DNA from: Oncomelania hupensis | Taxonomy: Eukaryota; Mollusca; Gastropoda; Littorinimorpha; Pomatiopsidae | NCBI GenBank assembly: GCA_036898135.1 | Contig: CM072514.1 | Location: forward strand, 6,720,137-6,784,136 | Length of the DNA: 64,000 nt | Reading direction: 5' to 3' | In this document: positions 22,364-31,800 of the stretch, one piece after another | How positions within the stretch are numbered: position 1 is the first letter of the stretch | Layout of the letters: the number at the start of each line of letters is the position of its first letter | Position numbers and translations under genes: made by a program | Notes under the pieces: generated by a model | Database searches by the model: none | Told to the model about the DNA's origin: nothing | Seen by the model: the letters and a program-made list of their open reading frames with translations, nothing else

Positions 22364-22736
22364 TAACGGAATAGGTTCAGGTGGGTTGGAGGTGGGTAGT
22401 TAGGTTTCTAGAAGGTTTATAGAATTCTTGCTGTATATTGTGTACATATATTGTGTTGTAATTGGGCGTCTTTCAGTAACAGGTGACGTTGAGGCGAACG
22501 TGTTGCCAACTCCAAAGGACTGTGACAGAGCCGGCGGAGACGGAGTGCGGTGGTTAACTTTGGTTAATGGTCAGTCCGGGTGACCAGCCATCGTCGCTGG
22601 CGGCTCGTGCGTTTCTTTCGTCCCTGCGGGATTGGAGGTAGGGATATTTGATTCATTCTAGGAAAGGATCGATTTTTCCGACCAGTTTGTGGCTGGGTTA
22701 GCTTTCAGTTAGGTGCAATACGCATACTCTGTTGAA

Positions 22737-24905
22737 ATGGCACGTAACTATGAGCTTCGTTCGGGTACAAGAGGTTTCCCTGCTGTTGAAGCGATTTCAG
22801 TTGTTACTGTTCCTACTGTCTCTACGACGTCGCCGGCGGTGATGACTGGGGCTCCGAGTAGTAAGGTAACGGGTTTGGGTGCCGGTAGGGGTTCGGTTAC
22901 CTTTCTGTCACCGTCGTTGAGGCAGAGTCCCGTAGTAGGAACGATTCATACAGGGGCCAGAATGAGGGAAACGGATACACCCAGAAGGTTAGATGCCAAG
23001 TTTGCTTCCATGGGGTTGCAGGAGGATGCAGAAGGTCACGAAAGGTCAGATGAGGGATTTGATCCGTTTGAGCTGGGCGGGGAAGGTTTGACCCAGACCC
23101 CTAGAACCTTGATTTCTGGGAAACGGTCCGTAGGAAATACCGACGTGAAACAAGTCTTTTCGTCCTACAGCGGGGATCCAGTCTTGGATAAGCTACAAAA
23201 GCTAGTCTCTGACTATGGGTTGTCAGGCCATGTAGCTGCGCAGTTCATTACGCAGGGGATGAGAGAAGAGAGGGATAGAAGGGAAAGAGAGGAAGAGAGA
23301 CGAGAGAGAGCTAGAAGGGACGAGTTAGAGCTAAAGAAGATGGAACTTCATATTCAGACTGAGAAAGCTCGTTGGGACTGGGAGGCTCAGGAGAGGGCAC
23401 GTAGAGATAAAAAAGAAGCAGATGAGAGGGAGGAACGGGATCGGAGAGATAGAGAAGAGAGGGAACTTCGGAAGGAAGAGATTAGGACCCTGAAGGAAAA
23501 CAGTTCCTCTAACCTTAAGATGGAACCTTTTGATGGGAAGGAAAACATAGATTCCTACTTAGCACACTTTGAACGTGTAGCCATCCTAAATGAATGGAGA
23601 GAGGCGATTTGGGCCAGGAAGTTAGCTCCTCTGTTACTAGGGTCAGCAAGAGATGTATATGTCCGTATGACGCCAGAAGAAACGGGGGACTATAAGCTTC
23701 TCAGACAGGCATTGCTTGACAGGTTCCGCCGGAACGAAGAGTATTACCGGAAGCAGTTCAGGTCGGTCAGGAAAGAACCGTCTGAGTCATTCACAGAGTT
23801 CCTTAAGAGACTTAAACACCTTTTGACTAGATGGTTCTGTCTGGCTAATATTGATGAAAAAGACCCTGAAAAGATCGTTGACTTGTTTGTGAGAGAGCAG
23901 CTGATGGAAACGTTGAACGCAGAGTTAGAACTGTTCGTTCGCGATCACGCGCCGAAATCCGCTCAGGAGGCCGCCGAGCTCGCGGAAAAACATTCTCAGG
24001 CAAAGTGGGAAACGAAGAGGTCGGGGGGTAAACCTGCTAAGGGGGAGGACAAGTCAAAAGCTGGGGGTGGTAAAGACAGTGACGTCAAGCAAGGCGCAAC
24101 CCACGCTAGCAAGGAGTGTTTTGAGTGCAAACAGAAGGGACACATTAGACGAAATTGCCCAAAGTTGAAAAAGGTCAACAGCGCTCGTGTAGTCGAGTCG
24201 GACAGGGAAGGCGCCACGTCCGATGGTGGCAAGGGATCGGAACTCGTAGATGGGTTAGAGTCAGTGGGAAGCATGTTAGTAACCGTGAACGGTCGAGCAG
24301 CCTTTGCTATTCGCGATACCGGAGCTGATGAAATTTTCGTGGCGGCGAAGCTTGTTGACGTGTCAGACCGGTTGCCAGAAAGAGTTAGCGTATCCTTGGC
24401 CGACGGATCAGTGAGGGAGGCAGACAGGGCTGTTGTCAACTTGGAGTCACCGCTCGTGTGTGGCAGGGTCAAGGTAATTGTTTTTGAAGCACCTACGCAC
24501 GATGTCTTGATCGGGAACCGAGTCCGATTTGCCGACGGTGAAGTTAAGACCGTTGATACTCTAGCTCCCGCGGTGAAGGTAGAAGCCGTTGAGACAAGGG
24601 CTCAATCCAAGAAGAAAGACGTCGCTCCTGAGGTAGAACAGGTTCCGGGTTTAGCTGTTACTCCCACAGAGCTCATTAGGATGCAGGACGCCGATCCGAC
24701 ATTGGCTCGGGCGCGAGCGAGTGTGGGGGAGGCGGTCAAAACTCGATTTAAGAAAGGACAGGTTCGATATGAGAAGAACCGCGGCGTTTTCTTCAGAGTG
24801 TTTGAAGGACAGGGTGGCCTCTTTAAGCAAGTGTGTGTGCCGTCCGAGTTGCGGACAGGGGTTATGCGGCTAGCACACGACACTCCGATGGCAGGACACA
24901 AGTGA
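22737..24905 (+). CDS. gag: Element A Gag-protease (GMR1-like Ty3/gypsy)
   Basis: The open frame begins at 22713, but the Met at 22737 (MARNYELRSG) aligns with the A' start (MAQPHNLRSG), so I prefer it. Order: variable N-terminus; Glu/Arg-rich helical region about residues 170-260; conserved PFDGKENIDSYLAHFERV; SCAN-like segment about 336-425; CCHC knuckle CFECKQKGHIRRNC about 460-473; retropepsin-like IRDTGADEIF about 524; linker; first histidines of integrase (AHDTPMAGH). The frame ends at TGA 24903-24905, and the downstream INT-RT frame continues in the same phase. Gag builds the particle; the protease matures it. Whether TGA is read through or is a nonsense mutation is open. Confidence 0.92.
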   Translation: MARNYELRSGTRGFPAVEAISVVTVPTVSTTSPAVMTGAPSSKVTGLGAGRGSVTFLSPSLRQSPVVGTIHTGARMRETDTPRRLDAKFASMGLQEDAEGHERSDEGFDPFELGGEGLTQTPRTLISGKRSVGNTDVKQVFSSYSGDPVLDKLQKLVSDYGLSGHVAAQFITQGMREERDRREREEERRERARRDELELKKMELHIQTEKARWDWEAQERARRDKKEADEREERDRRDREERELRKEEIRTLKENSSSNLKMEPFDGKENIDSYLAHFERVAILNEWREAIWARKLAPLLLGSARDVYVRMTPEETGDYKLLRQALLDRFRRNEEYYRKQFRSVRKEPSESFTEFLKRLKHLLTRWFCLANIDEKDPEKIVDLFVREQLMETLNAELELFVRDHAPKSAQEAAELAEKHSQAKWETKRSGGKPAKGEDKSKAGGGKDSDVKQGATHASKECFECKQKGHIRRNCPKLKKVNSARVVESDREGATSDGGKGSELVDGLESVGSMLVTVNGRAAFAIRDTGADEIFVAAKLVDVSDRLPERVSVSLADGSVREADRAVVNLESPLVCGRVKVIVFEAPTHDVLIGNRVRFADGEVKTVDTLAPAVKVEAVETRAQSKKKDVAPEVEQVPGLAVTPTELIRMQDADPTLARARASVGEAVKTRFKKGQVRYEKNRGVFFRVFEGQGGLFKQVCVPSELRTGVMRLAHDTPMAGHK

Positions 24906-27404
24906 ACGCAGCGCACTTTAGACCGCGTTTGGGCCGAATTTTACTGGCCGGGGATTGGGGCGGATGTCCGTAGGTACGTGCGTTCGTGTGATCGCTGTCA
25001 GAAAGCACAGCCGAGGGGTCGGATACCCCGTGTGCCGATGGTCAACATGCCGCTAGTGGACGAGCCGTTTGAGAGAGTGGCCGCGGACCTGATCGGTCCA
25101 GTTGTACCTGCTTCCAATCGGGGATTCAGGTACATTCTGGTCGTCGTAGACTATGCTACTCGCTACCCGGAGGCGGTGCCGCTGAAGGGTATCACCACAG
25201 AGGAAGTGGCCGAGGCGTTGTGGAATATTTGGACGCGTTTAGGCGTGCCAGCCCAGATTTTGACAGACAATGGGTCTCAGTTTACATCAGAGGTTATGAA
25301 AGAGGTTTTGCGTTTCTTGGGTGTTAAGGGGTTGACGACGACACCCTATCATGCCCAATGCAACGGGCTCGTGGAACGGTTTAACGCCACTTTGAAGGAA
25401 ATGCTCAGAAAACTGTGTGACGAGAAACCGCGTACGTGGGACCAGTTCGTACAGGCGCTACTATTCGCGTACCGCGAAGTCCCACAGAGCAGCACGGGTT
25501 ATTCTCCGTTCGAATTGCTCTATGGCCGGTCGGTGCGTGGTCCGATGAGGATTTTGCGAGAGCTCTGGACTGGAAAGATCGAGGAGGGTGAGGTGAAGAC
25601 CGCTTCAGAGTACGTTACCGATCTTAGGGCTAGGATTGAGGAAACGTGCGAGATAGCGAAACGGCATTTGGAAACAGAAGGGAAGAAGCAGAAAAAACAT
25701 TTTGACAAAAAAGCAAAAGCTCGTGTTTTTTCGGTTGGGGATCAGGTATTGCGCATGGTACCCTGTAAACGCAATAAGCTGCAAATGGAATGGACGGGGC
25801 CATACGTAGTGAAAGAAAGGGTGGGTGTTTGTGATTACAAATTGCAAATGGGCAACAAGTGTAAAACATACCATGCCAATCTCCTTAAGAGATACGTGGC
25901 TCGCGCTGCCGCTGTGGCAGTAGTTCAGGAACCTGAAGAGTGGGAGGTGGCTACAACTTCAATCACCACCGCAGTGGTACCTTTGGTCGCACAAGAGTCA
26001 GTAGATGACATCCATTTAGATCCAGTGATGTCCGAGATTCACCAAGAAATAAAGAACTTAGCTGGGGAATACACAGATATACTCACTGACCTTCCTTTGC
26101 GCACGCACCTAGTTGAGTGCCAGATTCGCCTTGAACATGACCGTCCGCTACGAACTAAGCAGTTTCAGATCCCGTTTGCGGCTCGAGAAACGATTGATAG
26201 GGAGGTCGAAGATATGCTCAAGCTAGGCGTGATCGAGCGCGCGAACTCGCCGTACAGCTCTCCAATTGTATTGGTTCAGAAGAAGGATGGGAAAACGAGA
26301 TTCTGTGTGGATTTTCGGAGGTTGAATCAGCTAGTGATCTTTGACGCCGAACCCATGCCGGATATCGAGGCTTTGTTCGCGAAACTTGGGAAAGCCCGGT
26401 ACCTGACAAAGGTAGATCTCAGCCGTGGGTACTGGCAGATACCCGTCGCGAGGGGTGACAGGATCAAAACCGCGTTCACGACCCCCAAAGGACAGTTCCA
26501 GTTTCAGGTCATGCCATTTGGGTTGAAGACGGCTGGCGCGGTTTTCACTCGCATGATGCGATTGCTCCTTGATCCGTTAGGCATGACAGAAATTGACAAC
26601 TTTATAGACGATGTCCTTGTCGCCACTGAAACCAAAGAGAGGCACCTCCAGTGTCTCGCGGCCTTGTTCCGACGGTTGAGGGAAGCCAATCTGTCCGCAC
26701 GACCGTCCAAGTGTTACTTTGGTTTCCAGAAACTCGAATACTTGGGTCACATGGTGGGCAACGGACAGATCACGGTTGTTGAGGACAAGGTAGAGAAGAT
26801 TAAAGCTGTAGAGAGACCCACCACGAAGAAACAAGTGCGGTCTTTTCTCGGATTGGTAGGGTTCTACCGCAGGTTCATTCCGCATTTCTCCGAAGTAGCG
26901 TTGCCGTTGACGGATCTCACGAAAGGGGGAAAGGTCAAAGAACTGAACTGGACCCAAAGTTGTGAAACAGCGTTTGTGACACTGAAAGAGCGCCTCGCTT
27001 CGCAACCAGTTTGCTGTTTGCCAAACATGAACGTACCGTTCGTCGTACGTACGGACGCCTCTGATGTAGGTCTCGGTGCAGTCTTACTGCAAGACCAGGG
27101 TTTCGGGCTTCAGCCGATCAGCTACGCGAGCAGGAAACTCACTCCAGCCGAGAAAAATTACTCTACGATCGAAAAAGAGTGCTACGCGATCGTGTGGGCC
27201 GTTCAGAAATTCGGGCAATACGTTGCAGGCAGAGCATTTGTCATTCAATGTGATCACCAGCCACTTCGGCTGATGAGCCAGGTCAAGCCAACCAACCCGA
27301 GATTGCTTCGGTGGGCAATCCAACTTCAACCATTAAATTTCAGAGTGGAAGTTATACCGGGGAAGGCGAACGTGGATGCGGACTTTTTGAGCAGGAACCC
27401 TTAA
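24906..27404 (+). CDS. pol: Element A integrase, reverse transcriptase, RNase H
   Basis: In frame with Gag-protease after TGA at 24903-24905; the first internal Met is at 24978. Integrase: CDRC zinc residues, catalytic Asp in AADLIGP, Asp in LTDNGSQF, Glu in NGLVERF, then a C-terminal MEWTGPYVV block. RT follows: VDLSRGYWQIPV and catalytic FIDDVLV. RNase H: RTDASDVGLGAVL, EKECYAIVWA, CDHQPL, DADFLSRNP. Integrase lies before RT, the reverse of ordinary Ty3/gypsy order and as in GMR1-like elements. All catalytic residues I looked for are present. It would integrate and copy the element if translated. Confidence 0.93.
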   Translation, partial: TQRTLDRVWAEFYWPGIGADVRRYVRSCDRCQKAQPRGRIPRVPMVNMPLVDEPFERVAADLIGPVVPASNRGFRYILVVVDYATRYPEAVPLKGITTEEVAEALWNIWTRLGVPAQILTDNGSQFTSEVMKEVLRFLGVKGLTTTPYHAQCNGLVERFNATLKEMLRKLCDEKPRTWDQFVQALLFAYREVPQSSTGYSPFELLYGRSVRGPMRILRELWTGKIEEGEVKTASEYVTDLRARIEETCEIAKRHLETEGKKQKKHFDKKAKARVFSVGDQVLRMVPCKRNKLQMEWTGPYVVKERVGVCDYKLQMGNKCKTYHANLLKRYVARAAAVAVVQEPEEWEVATTSITTAVVPLVAQESVDDIHLDPVMSEIHQEIKNLAGEYTDILTDLPLRTHLVECQIRLEHDRPLRTKQFQIPFAARETIDREVEDMLKLGVIERANSPYSSPIVLVQKKDGKTRFCVDFRRLNQLVIFDAEPMPDIEALFAKLGKARYLTKVDLSRGYWQIPVARGDRIKTAFTTPKGQFQFQVMPFGLKTAGAVFTRMMRLLLDPLGMTEIDNFIDDVLVATETKERHLQCLAALFRRLREANLSARPSKCYFGFQKLEYLGHMVGNGQITVVEDKVEKIKAVERPTTKKQVRSFLGLVGFYRRFIPHFSEVALPLTDLTKGGKVKELNWTQSCETAFVTLKERLASQPVCCLPNMNVPFVVRTDASDVGLGAVLLQDQGFGLQPISYASRKLTPAEKNYSTIEKECYAIVWAVQKFGQYVAGRAFVIQCDHQPLRLMSQVKPTNPRLLRWAIQLQPLNFRVEVIPGKANVDADFLSRNP

Positions 27405-27490
27405 GTTGGGTCAATCGGTCAGTCAGGCAAGGATTTTTGTCCACGCGTGATAGGGAAAGGGAAAAAAAAAACTTTCAGTTTTTTTTACTT

Positions 27491-27503
27491 AAAGGGGGAG
27501 GTG
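27491..27503 (+). promoter_or_regulatory. Polypurine tract of element A
   Basis: AAAGGGGGAGGTG lies immediately before the 3' LTR and is the expected plus-strand primer site. Confidence 0.8.
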
Positions 27504-27591
27504 TGTCACGCGGACATAGCAGCGTACTTGCTGAATTTGCACGTTTAGGCCTACCTTATGCACTTTAGGCTATTTGTAACCGGGGGCAGGG
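27504..27591 (+). repeat. 3' LTR of element A, left part
   Basis: First 88 bp of the 3' LTR, matching 20785-20872. It is interrupted by element B after the target site CAGGG at 27587-27591. Confidence 0.95.
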
Positions 27592-28227
27592 TGTTACGTT
27601 GAAACTAACGAAAGTGTGTCTAAAGCGCGCACGATAGATCTAATCGTTTCGTTTTGCAAAGTATTCAATAATGGAGTTTATTTACCTTTGATTTGAGTTT
27701 GCATTGTTGTTAGGAGAGGCTTTGTATAACGTTGATAATTTGCGTTAGTCGATATTATTTGAGAATCTTCTGGATATGCGTGTTTACTCTTGATAGAAAT
27801 TTCCGGATGGATATCGAAGGTCGTGAATGTTCCCGGAAGTAGAGAAAATGTGAATGACGTAAGTCAGTGATGACGATCTTTAGTTCGATTGGTGGCAGTG
27901 CGTCATTTCTACCACGTACCAAATTGTTCGAGAAAAGAGAGAGGTTATTTAATCGTGTGCCGAATTGCTGTTGGAGAGAGTAAAGTTGTTGATAGTGATT
28001 TGGAAAGTTGCTGTGAAAGTTGTTGAGTTGAATTGAGAATTGTATGCAGTTGTTGATGTGTGCTGAATAAAAGTGGAAAACTTCATACGTCGACTTTGTG
28101 AATTGTATGCTGTTTGGACGGGCTGTGTGAATAAACGAATCTGAGTTACACCCTATCAGGAATTCAAGCATCGGGGCTGAATCAGATACTGATAACGAAA
28201 AACACCATCATCGAACTGAGTGTAACA
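27592..28227 (+). repeat. 5' LTR of element B
   Basis: 636 bp, TGTTAC to GTAACA. The 3' LTR (33556-34191) has the same length and differs by eye at only one base (T/G near the 14th position). Contains an AATAAA-type signal (GCTGAATAAAAGTGG near 28068). Target duplication CAGGG on both sides. Confidence 0.96.
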
Positions 28228-28802
28228 TTTTGGGGGTCAAGCCGCGATTCACGCCATAGCCAAGGGTTCAACTGCTACAACAAGCGAGCCAACGTTACGA
28301 GAGGCAGTCATCGAGGGTAGCCGCCAACGAGTTGCGTCGAGAGGGGCCAACACACTGGGACTACATCACCGATAGGTTCGGGTTGACTGCAAGGGCGTGT
28401 AGTCGCCGAAGAGTTGCTTCGTGAGCGAACAACAGAGCGGGACTACGTAGCTGCCGCAGGACTACGTCGAGGGACAGTCTCGGAGCTACATCGCCAGTGT
28501 TACAGAGAGCGGCGAGCGGACGTCGCGTCTACTTCAGCACAGGAGCGTATACATCAACACCAGCGTGGTGCAGCGTCGCATACGACGAGGACAGCGGGGC
28601 CTGCGTCAGCGAAGGCGACTAGTGACAAGCATCAGCGCTACTGCAGAAAGCATGCTGTTCTAGAACAGTCTAGAAGGGTGCAGCACAGTCAAGAACTTTC
28701 TAGAAAAAGAACTTTCCAGAAAAGAACTTTCCAGAAAAAGAACTTTCCAGAAAAGAACTTTCCAGAAAAAAGAACTTTCCAGAACTTCCCAGAAGCATCA
28801 AG
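28228..28802 (+). other. Element B leader
   Basis: Non-coding leader between 5' LTR and gag ATG. A possible primer binding site TGGGGGTCAAGCC starts at 28231. The last 150 bases hold the heat-shock-type element array. An overlapping frame through the leader is low-complexity and not convincing. Confidence 0.6.
28656..28800 (+). promoter_or_regulatory. Array of six heat-shock-type elements in element B
   Basis: Six perfect GAAnnTTCnnGAA units start at 28693, 28709, 28724, 28740, 28755 and 28772. A TTCTAGAA unit lies at 28658-28665. The GAAnnTTCnnGAA pattern is the known binding consensus for heat-shock factor trimers. The array is downstream of the LTR and ends just before the gag ATG. Alternatively it is a 15-17-bp minisatellite that matches by chance. 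Confidence 0.6.
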
Positions 28803-31800
28803 ATGGCTGACTTCTGGCAGAAAGGGATTCAACTGAATCTAAAAGGGAAACAGTTGACGGAGTACGTCAAGTCCCAGGAGAGAATACAAGAACGAGAACT
28901 AGAAGAGCAGCGTCGCCGTGAAGAAAGAGAACTAGAAGAGCAGCGTCGCCGTGAAGAAAGAGAACTAGAAGAGCGGCGTCAAGAAAAAGAAGAGCAACGA
29001 CGTCGAGAAGAAAGAGAGTTCGAAGCGCAGCGTCGCCGAGAAGAAAGAGAGATGGACGAGAGACAATTAGAGGCTGAGCGTCAGTACCAGCTGGAGTTGG
29101 CGCGTATCCAAAACAATCAGCATGCGCCACAAGTCGTCAGCGACCACATGGCTCCAAAATTGCCAGCTTTCGTCGACGGGAAGGACCAGATCGACAGTTA
29201 TTTGGCGAGATTTGAAAGGTTTGCCAAAAGCTCTAACTGGCAACCTCAAGACTGGGCGATTCGACTAAGTGCACTTCTGACGGGAGAAGCACTCGACGTC
29301 TACACCAGATTGTCGGACGATGACGCTAAAGACTACGACGTCTTGAAAGAGGCCCTATTGCAGTGCTACAACTTTACAGAGAAGGGCTACCGTAAACGCT
29401 TCCGTGAATGCCGGCCTAAGTCAGACGAGACGCCAAAGCAGTTTGTGGAGCGCCTGTCGTCATATCTACACAAGTGGGTGGAGTTATCAGGCGAAACGAA
29501 GTCTTACGACAGTCTCCATGACCTGATCGTGAAGGAACAATTTCTCAATGCCTGTCACAGGGACCTAGCGACCCACTTAGAAGAACAAAAGCTGCAGACG
29601 CTTAAAGATGTGACTGAGGCTGCGGAAAGATATCTTATCGCTCATGGGAAAACCCTGGGGCTACCCAGCGCGACGAAACATTTTCAGAAGACTGCAAACC
29701 ATGGGAACCAGGTCCAAGGGAGCCAGACGAGCCAGAGACAGACAGACTCCACGCCTCCTCCCAGGGAAGGGCATTCAAGGGGCTGTTTCACCTGCAACGC
29801 TACAGACCACAGAGCGGCTAACTGTCCTCAAAACAAAAGTAGCGGACAGCGGAGCAGTACGGACAATTCAGCGGCGGGCAACCGGCAGAGGCGGTTCTCC
29901 AATCAACGGCAAAACAGTAGATCTGACCATCAAGTGTGCGGCGGGAGCGTCATTCTTCCGAGTGAGACCAAGCGCACAGCTACCCCTGCGGACGTGCAAG
30001 AGTGCATGACTGATGGCCAACTTCTACTTGCCAACGGAAAATCCATCCCCGTCGTCGCCAGCGCAGCTGTGACCGTCCAGAACATGCCTGTTTCCAAGGG
30101 ACGCGTCGGAAATCATGAAGTGACTGTTCTAAGAGACTCTGGCTGCAGTGGGGTCATCGTCAGAGAAGACCTAATCGCTAAAGAACAGTTCACTGGCGAT
30201 TCAAAATGGACACTTATGGCCGACAGCAAATGTGTGAGAGCGCCAGTTGCGAAGATTCATGTCAACACCCCTTTCTACATAGGCGAAGTCGAAGCGGTTT
30301 GCCTGAAGAAGCCGCTGTATGATTTGATGATCGGGAATATCGACGGCGCGAGACGACCCGACGACCCCGATCCAGAGTGGAGTCCTGCCTCAACCCAACA
30401 CGTCGAAGTTGTGGAGGAGGATCCATTGCCGTTTCCCGATGGAGACCTTACAGAGCTGCTACGGGACAATGTGGTTACTCCGGCTCAGCCCTGCCGACCA
30501 GAGATCGTCGGTGCTGTTACTACCAGGGCCCAGGCCAAGAGAGACAAGATGTCTACGCCACTGAAGGTCGCCGACAACTCCAAAGCTGCCATCGTGGACA
30601 GAGATAAGCTGATCCAGCTCCAGGAAGCTGATAGCACTTTAAACAAGTACAGGAACCGCCAAGACCACGTGACCAAAGGCAGTGGTACGGTCTATTTTGA
30701 GGTGAAGGCCAAGATCCTGTACCGAATCTTCCAGCACCCGAGGGTCAACGGAGGTAAACCACTACGTCAAGTACTGGTACCATTACCCTTAAGGCGCCAG
30801 GTGATGGAAGTAGCGCATGACTCAATCATGGGAGGTCACCTGGGTATCAAGAAGACGTCGGATAGAATCCAGACGGTGTTCTACTGGCCAGGACTTCATG
30901 CGGACGTCAGCCGATTCTGCCGATCATGTGACATTTGCCAGAAGACCATACCTCGAGGAAGGGTCCCGAAAGTGCCTATGCAGAGGATGCCTCTGATCGA
31001 CCGACCTTTCAAGAGGGTGGCCTTAGACTTAATCGGCGAAATAAGACCTCCGAGTGAAGAAGGTCATCGATGGGTACTGACTTTAGTGGACTATGCGACT
31101 CGGTACCCAGAAGCAGTGCCACTGAAGAAGATTGACACTGAAACTGTAGCAGAGGCACTGGTGGACATGTTCAGTAGGCTTGGAGTGCCTGAAGAAATTC
31201 TGACAGACCTCGGGACGCAGTTCGTCTCTGACTGCATGAAGGAGGTCAACCGACTGCTGAGCATCCGGCATTTGACTACGACACCCTACCATCCAATGTG
31301 CAACGGGCTCGTCGAGAAGTTCAATGCTACGCTGAAGTCCACCTTGAAGAAACTGTGCAGCGAGCAGCCCAGACAATGGCATCGCTATATCAACGCCTTA
31401 CTTTTCGCCTACAGAGAAGTACCGCAGGAGTCCACCGGCTTTTCTCCGTTCGAGCTGCTGTACGGAAAAACCATCCGAGGGCCGATGCACATCCTAAAAG
31501 AACTGTGGACGAAAGAAGTAGAGACCCCAGAGGTGAAGAACAGTTACCAGTACGTGTTTGAGCTACGAGAGAAGCTGGAGCAGACTCTCGAGATAGCCAG
31601 AGAAAACCTGAAGAAGTCCCAAGACTGTGGAAAGCACTACTATGATCGCAGGGCTGTGAACAGGAAGTTCAAACCTGGCAACAAAGTGCTGGTGCTGCTA
31701 CCTACCGACCACAATAAGTTGCTGATGCAGTGGAAAGGCCCGTACGAAGTGGAGACCGTGGTGGGGATCAACGACTACAAGGTGAAGGTCGGCCAGCATT

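Noticed and set aside
27755..28171. 138-codon antisense frame in element B LTR (also 33719-34135)
   Set aside because: Identical in both LTRs because the LTRs are near-identical; no family motif or independent start evidence.
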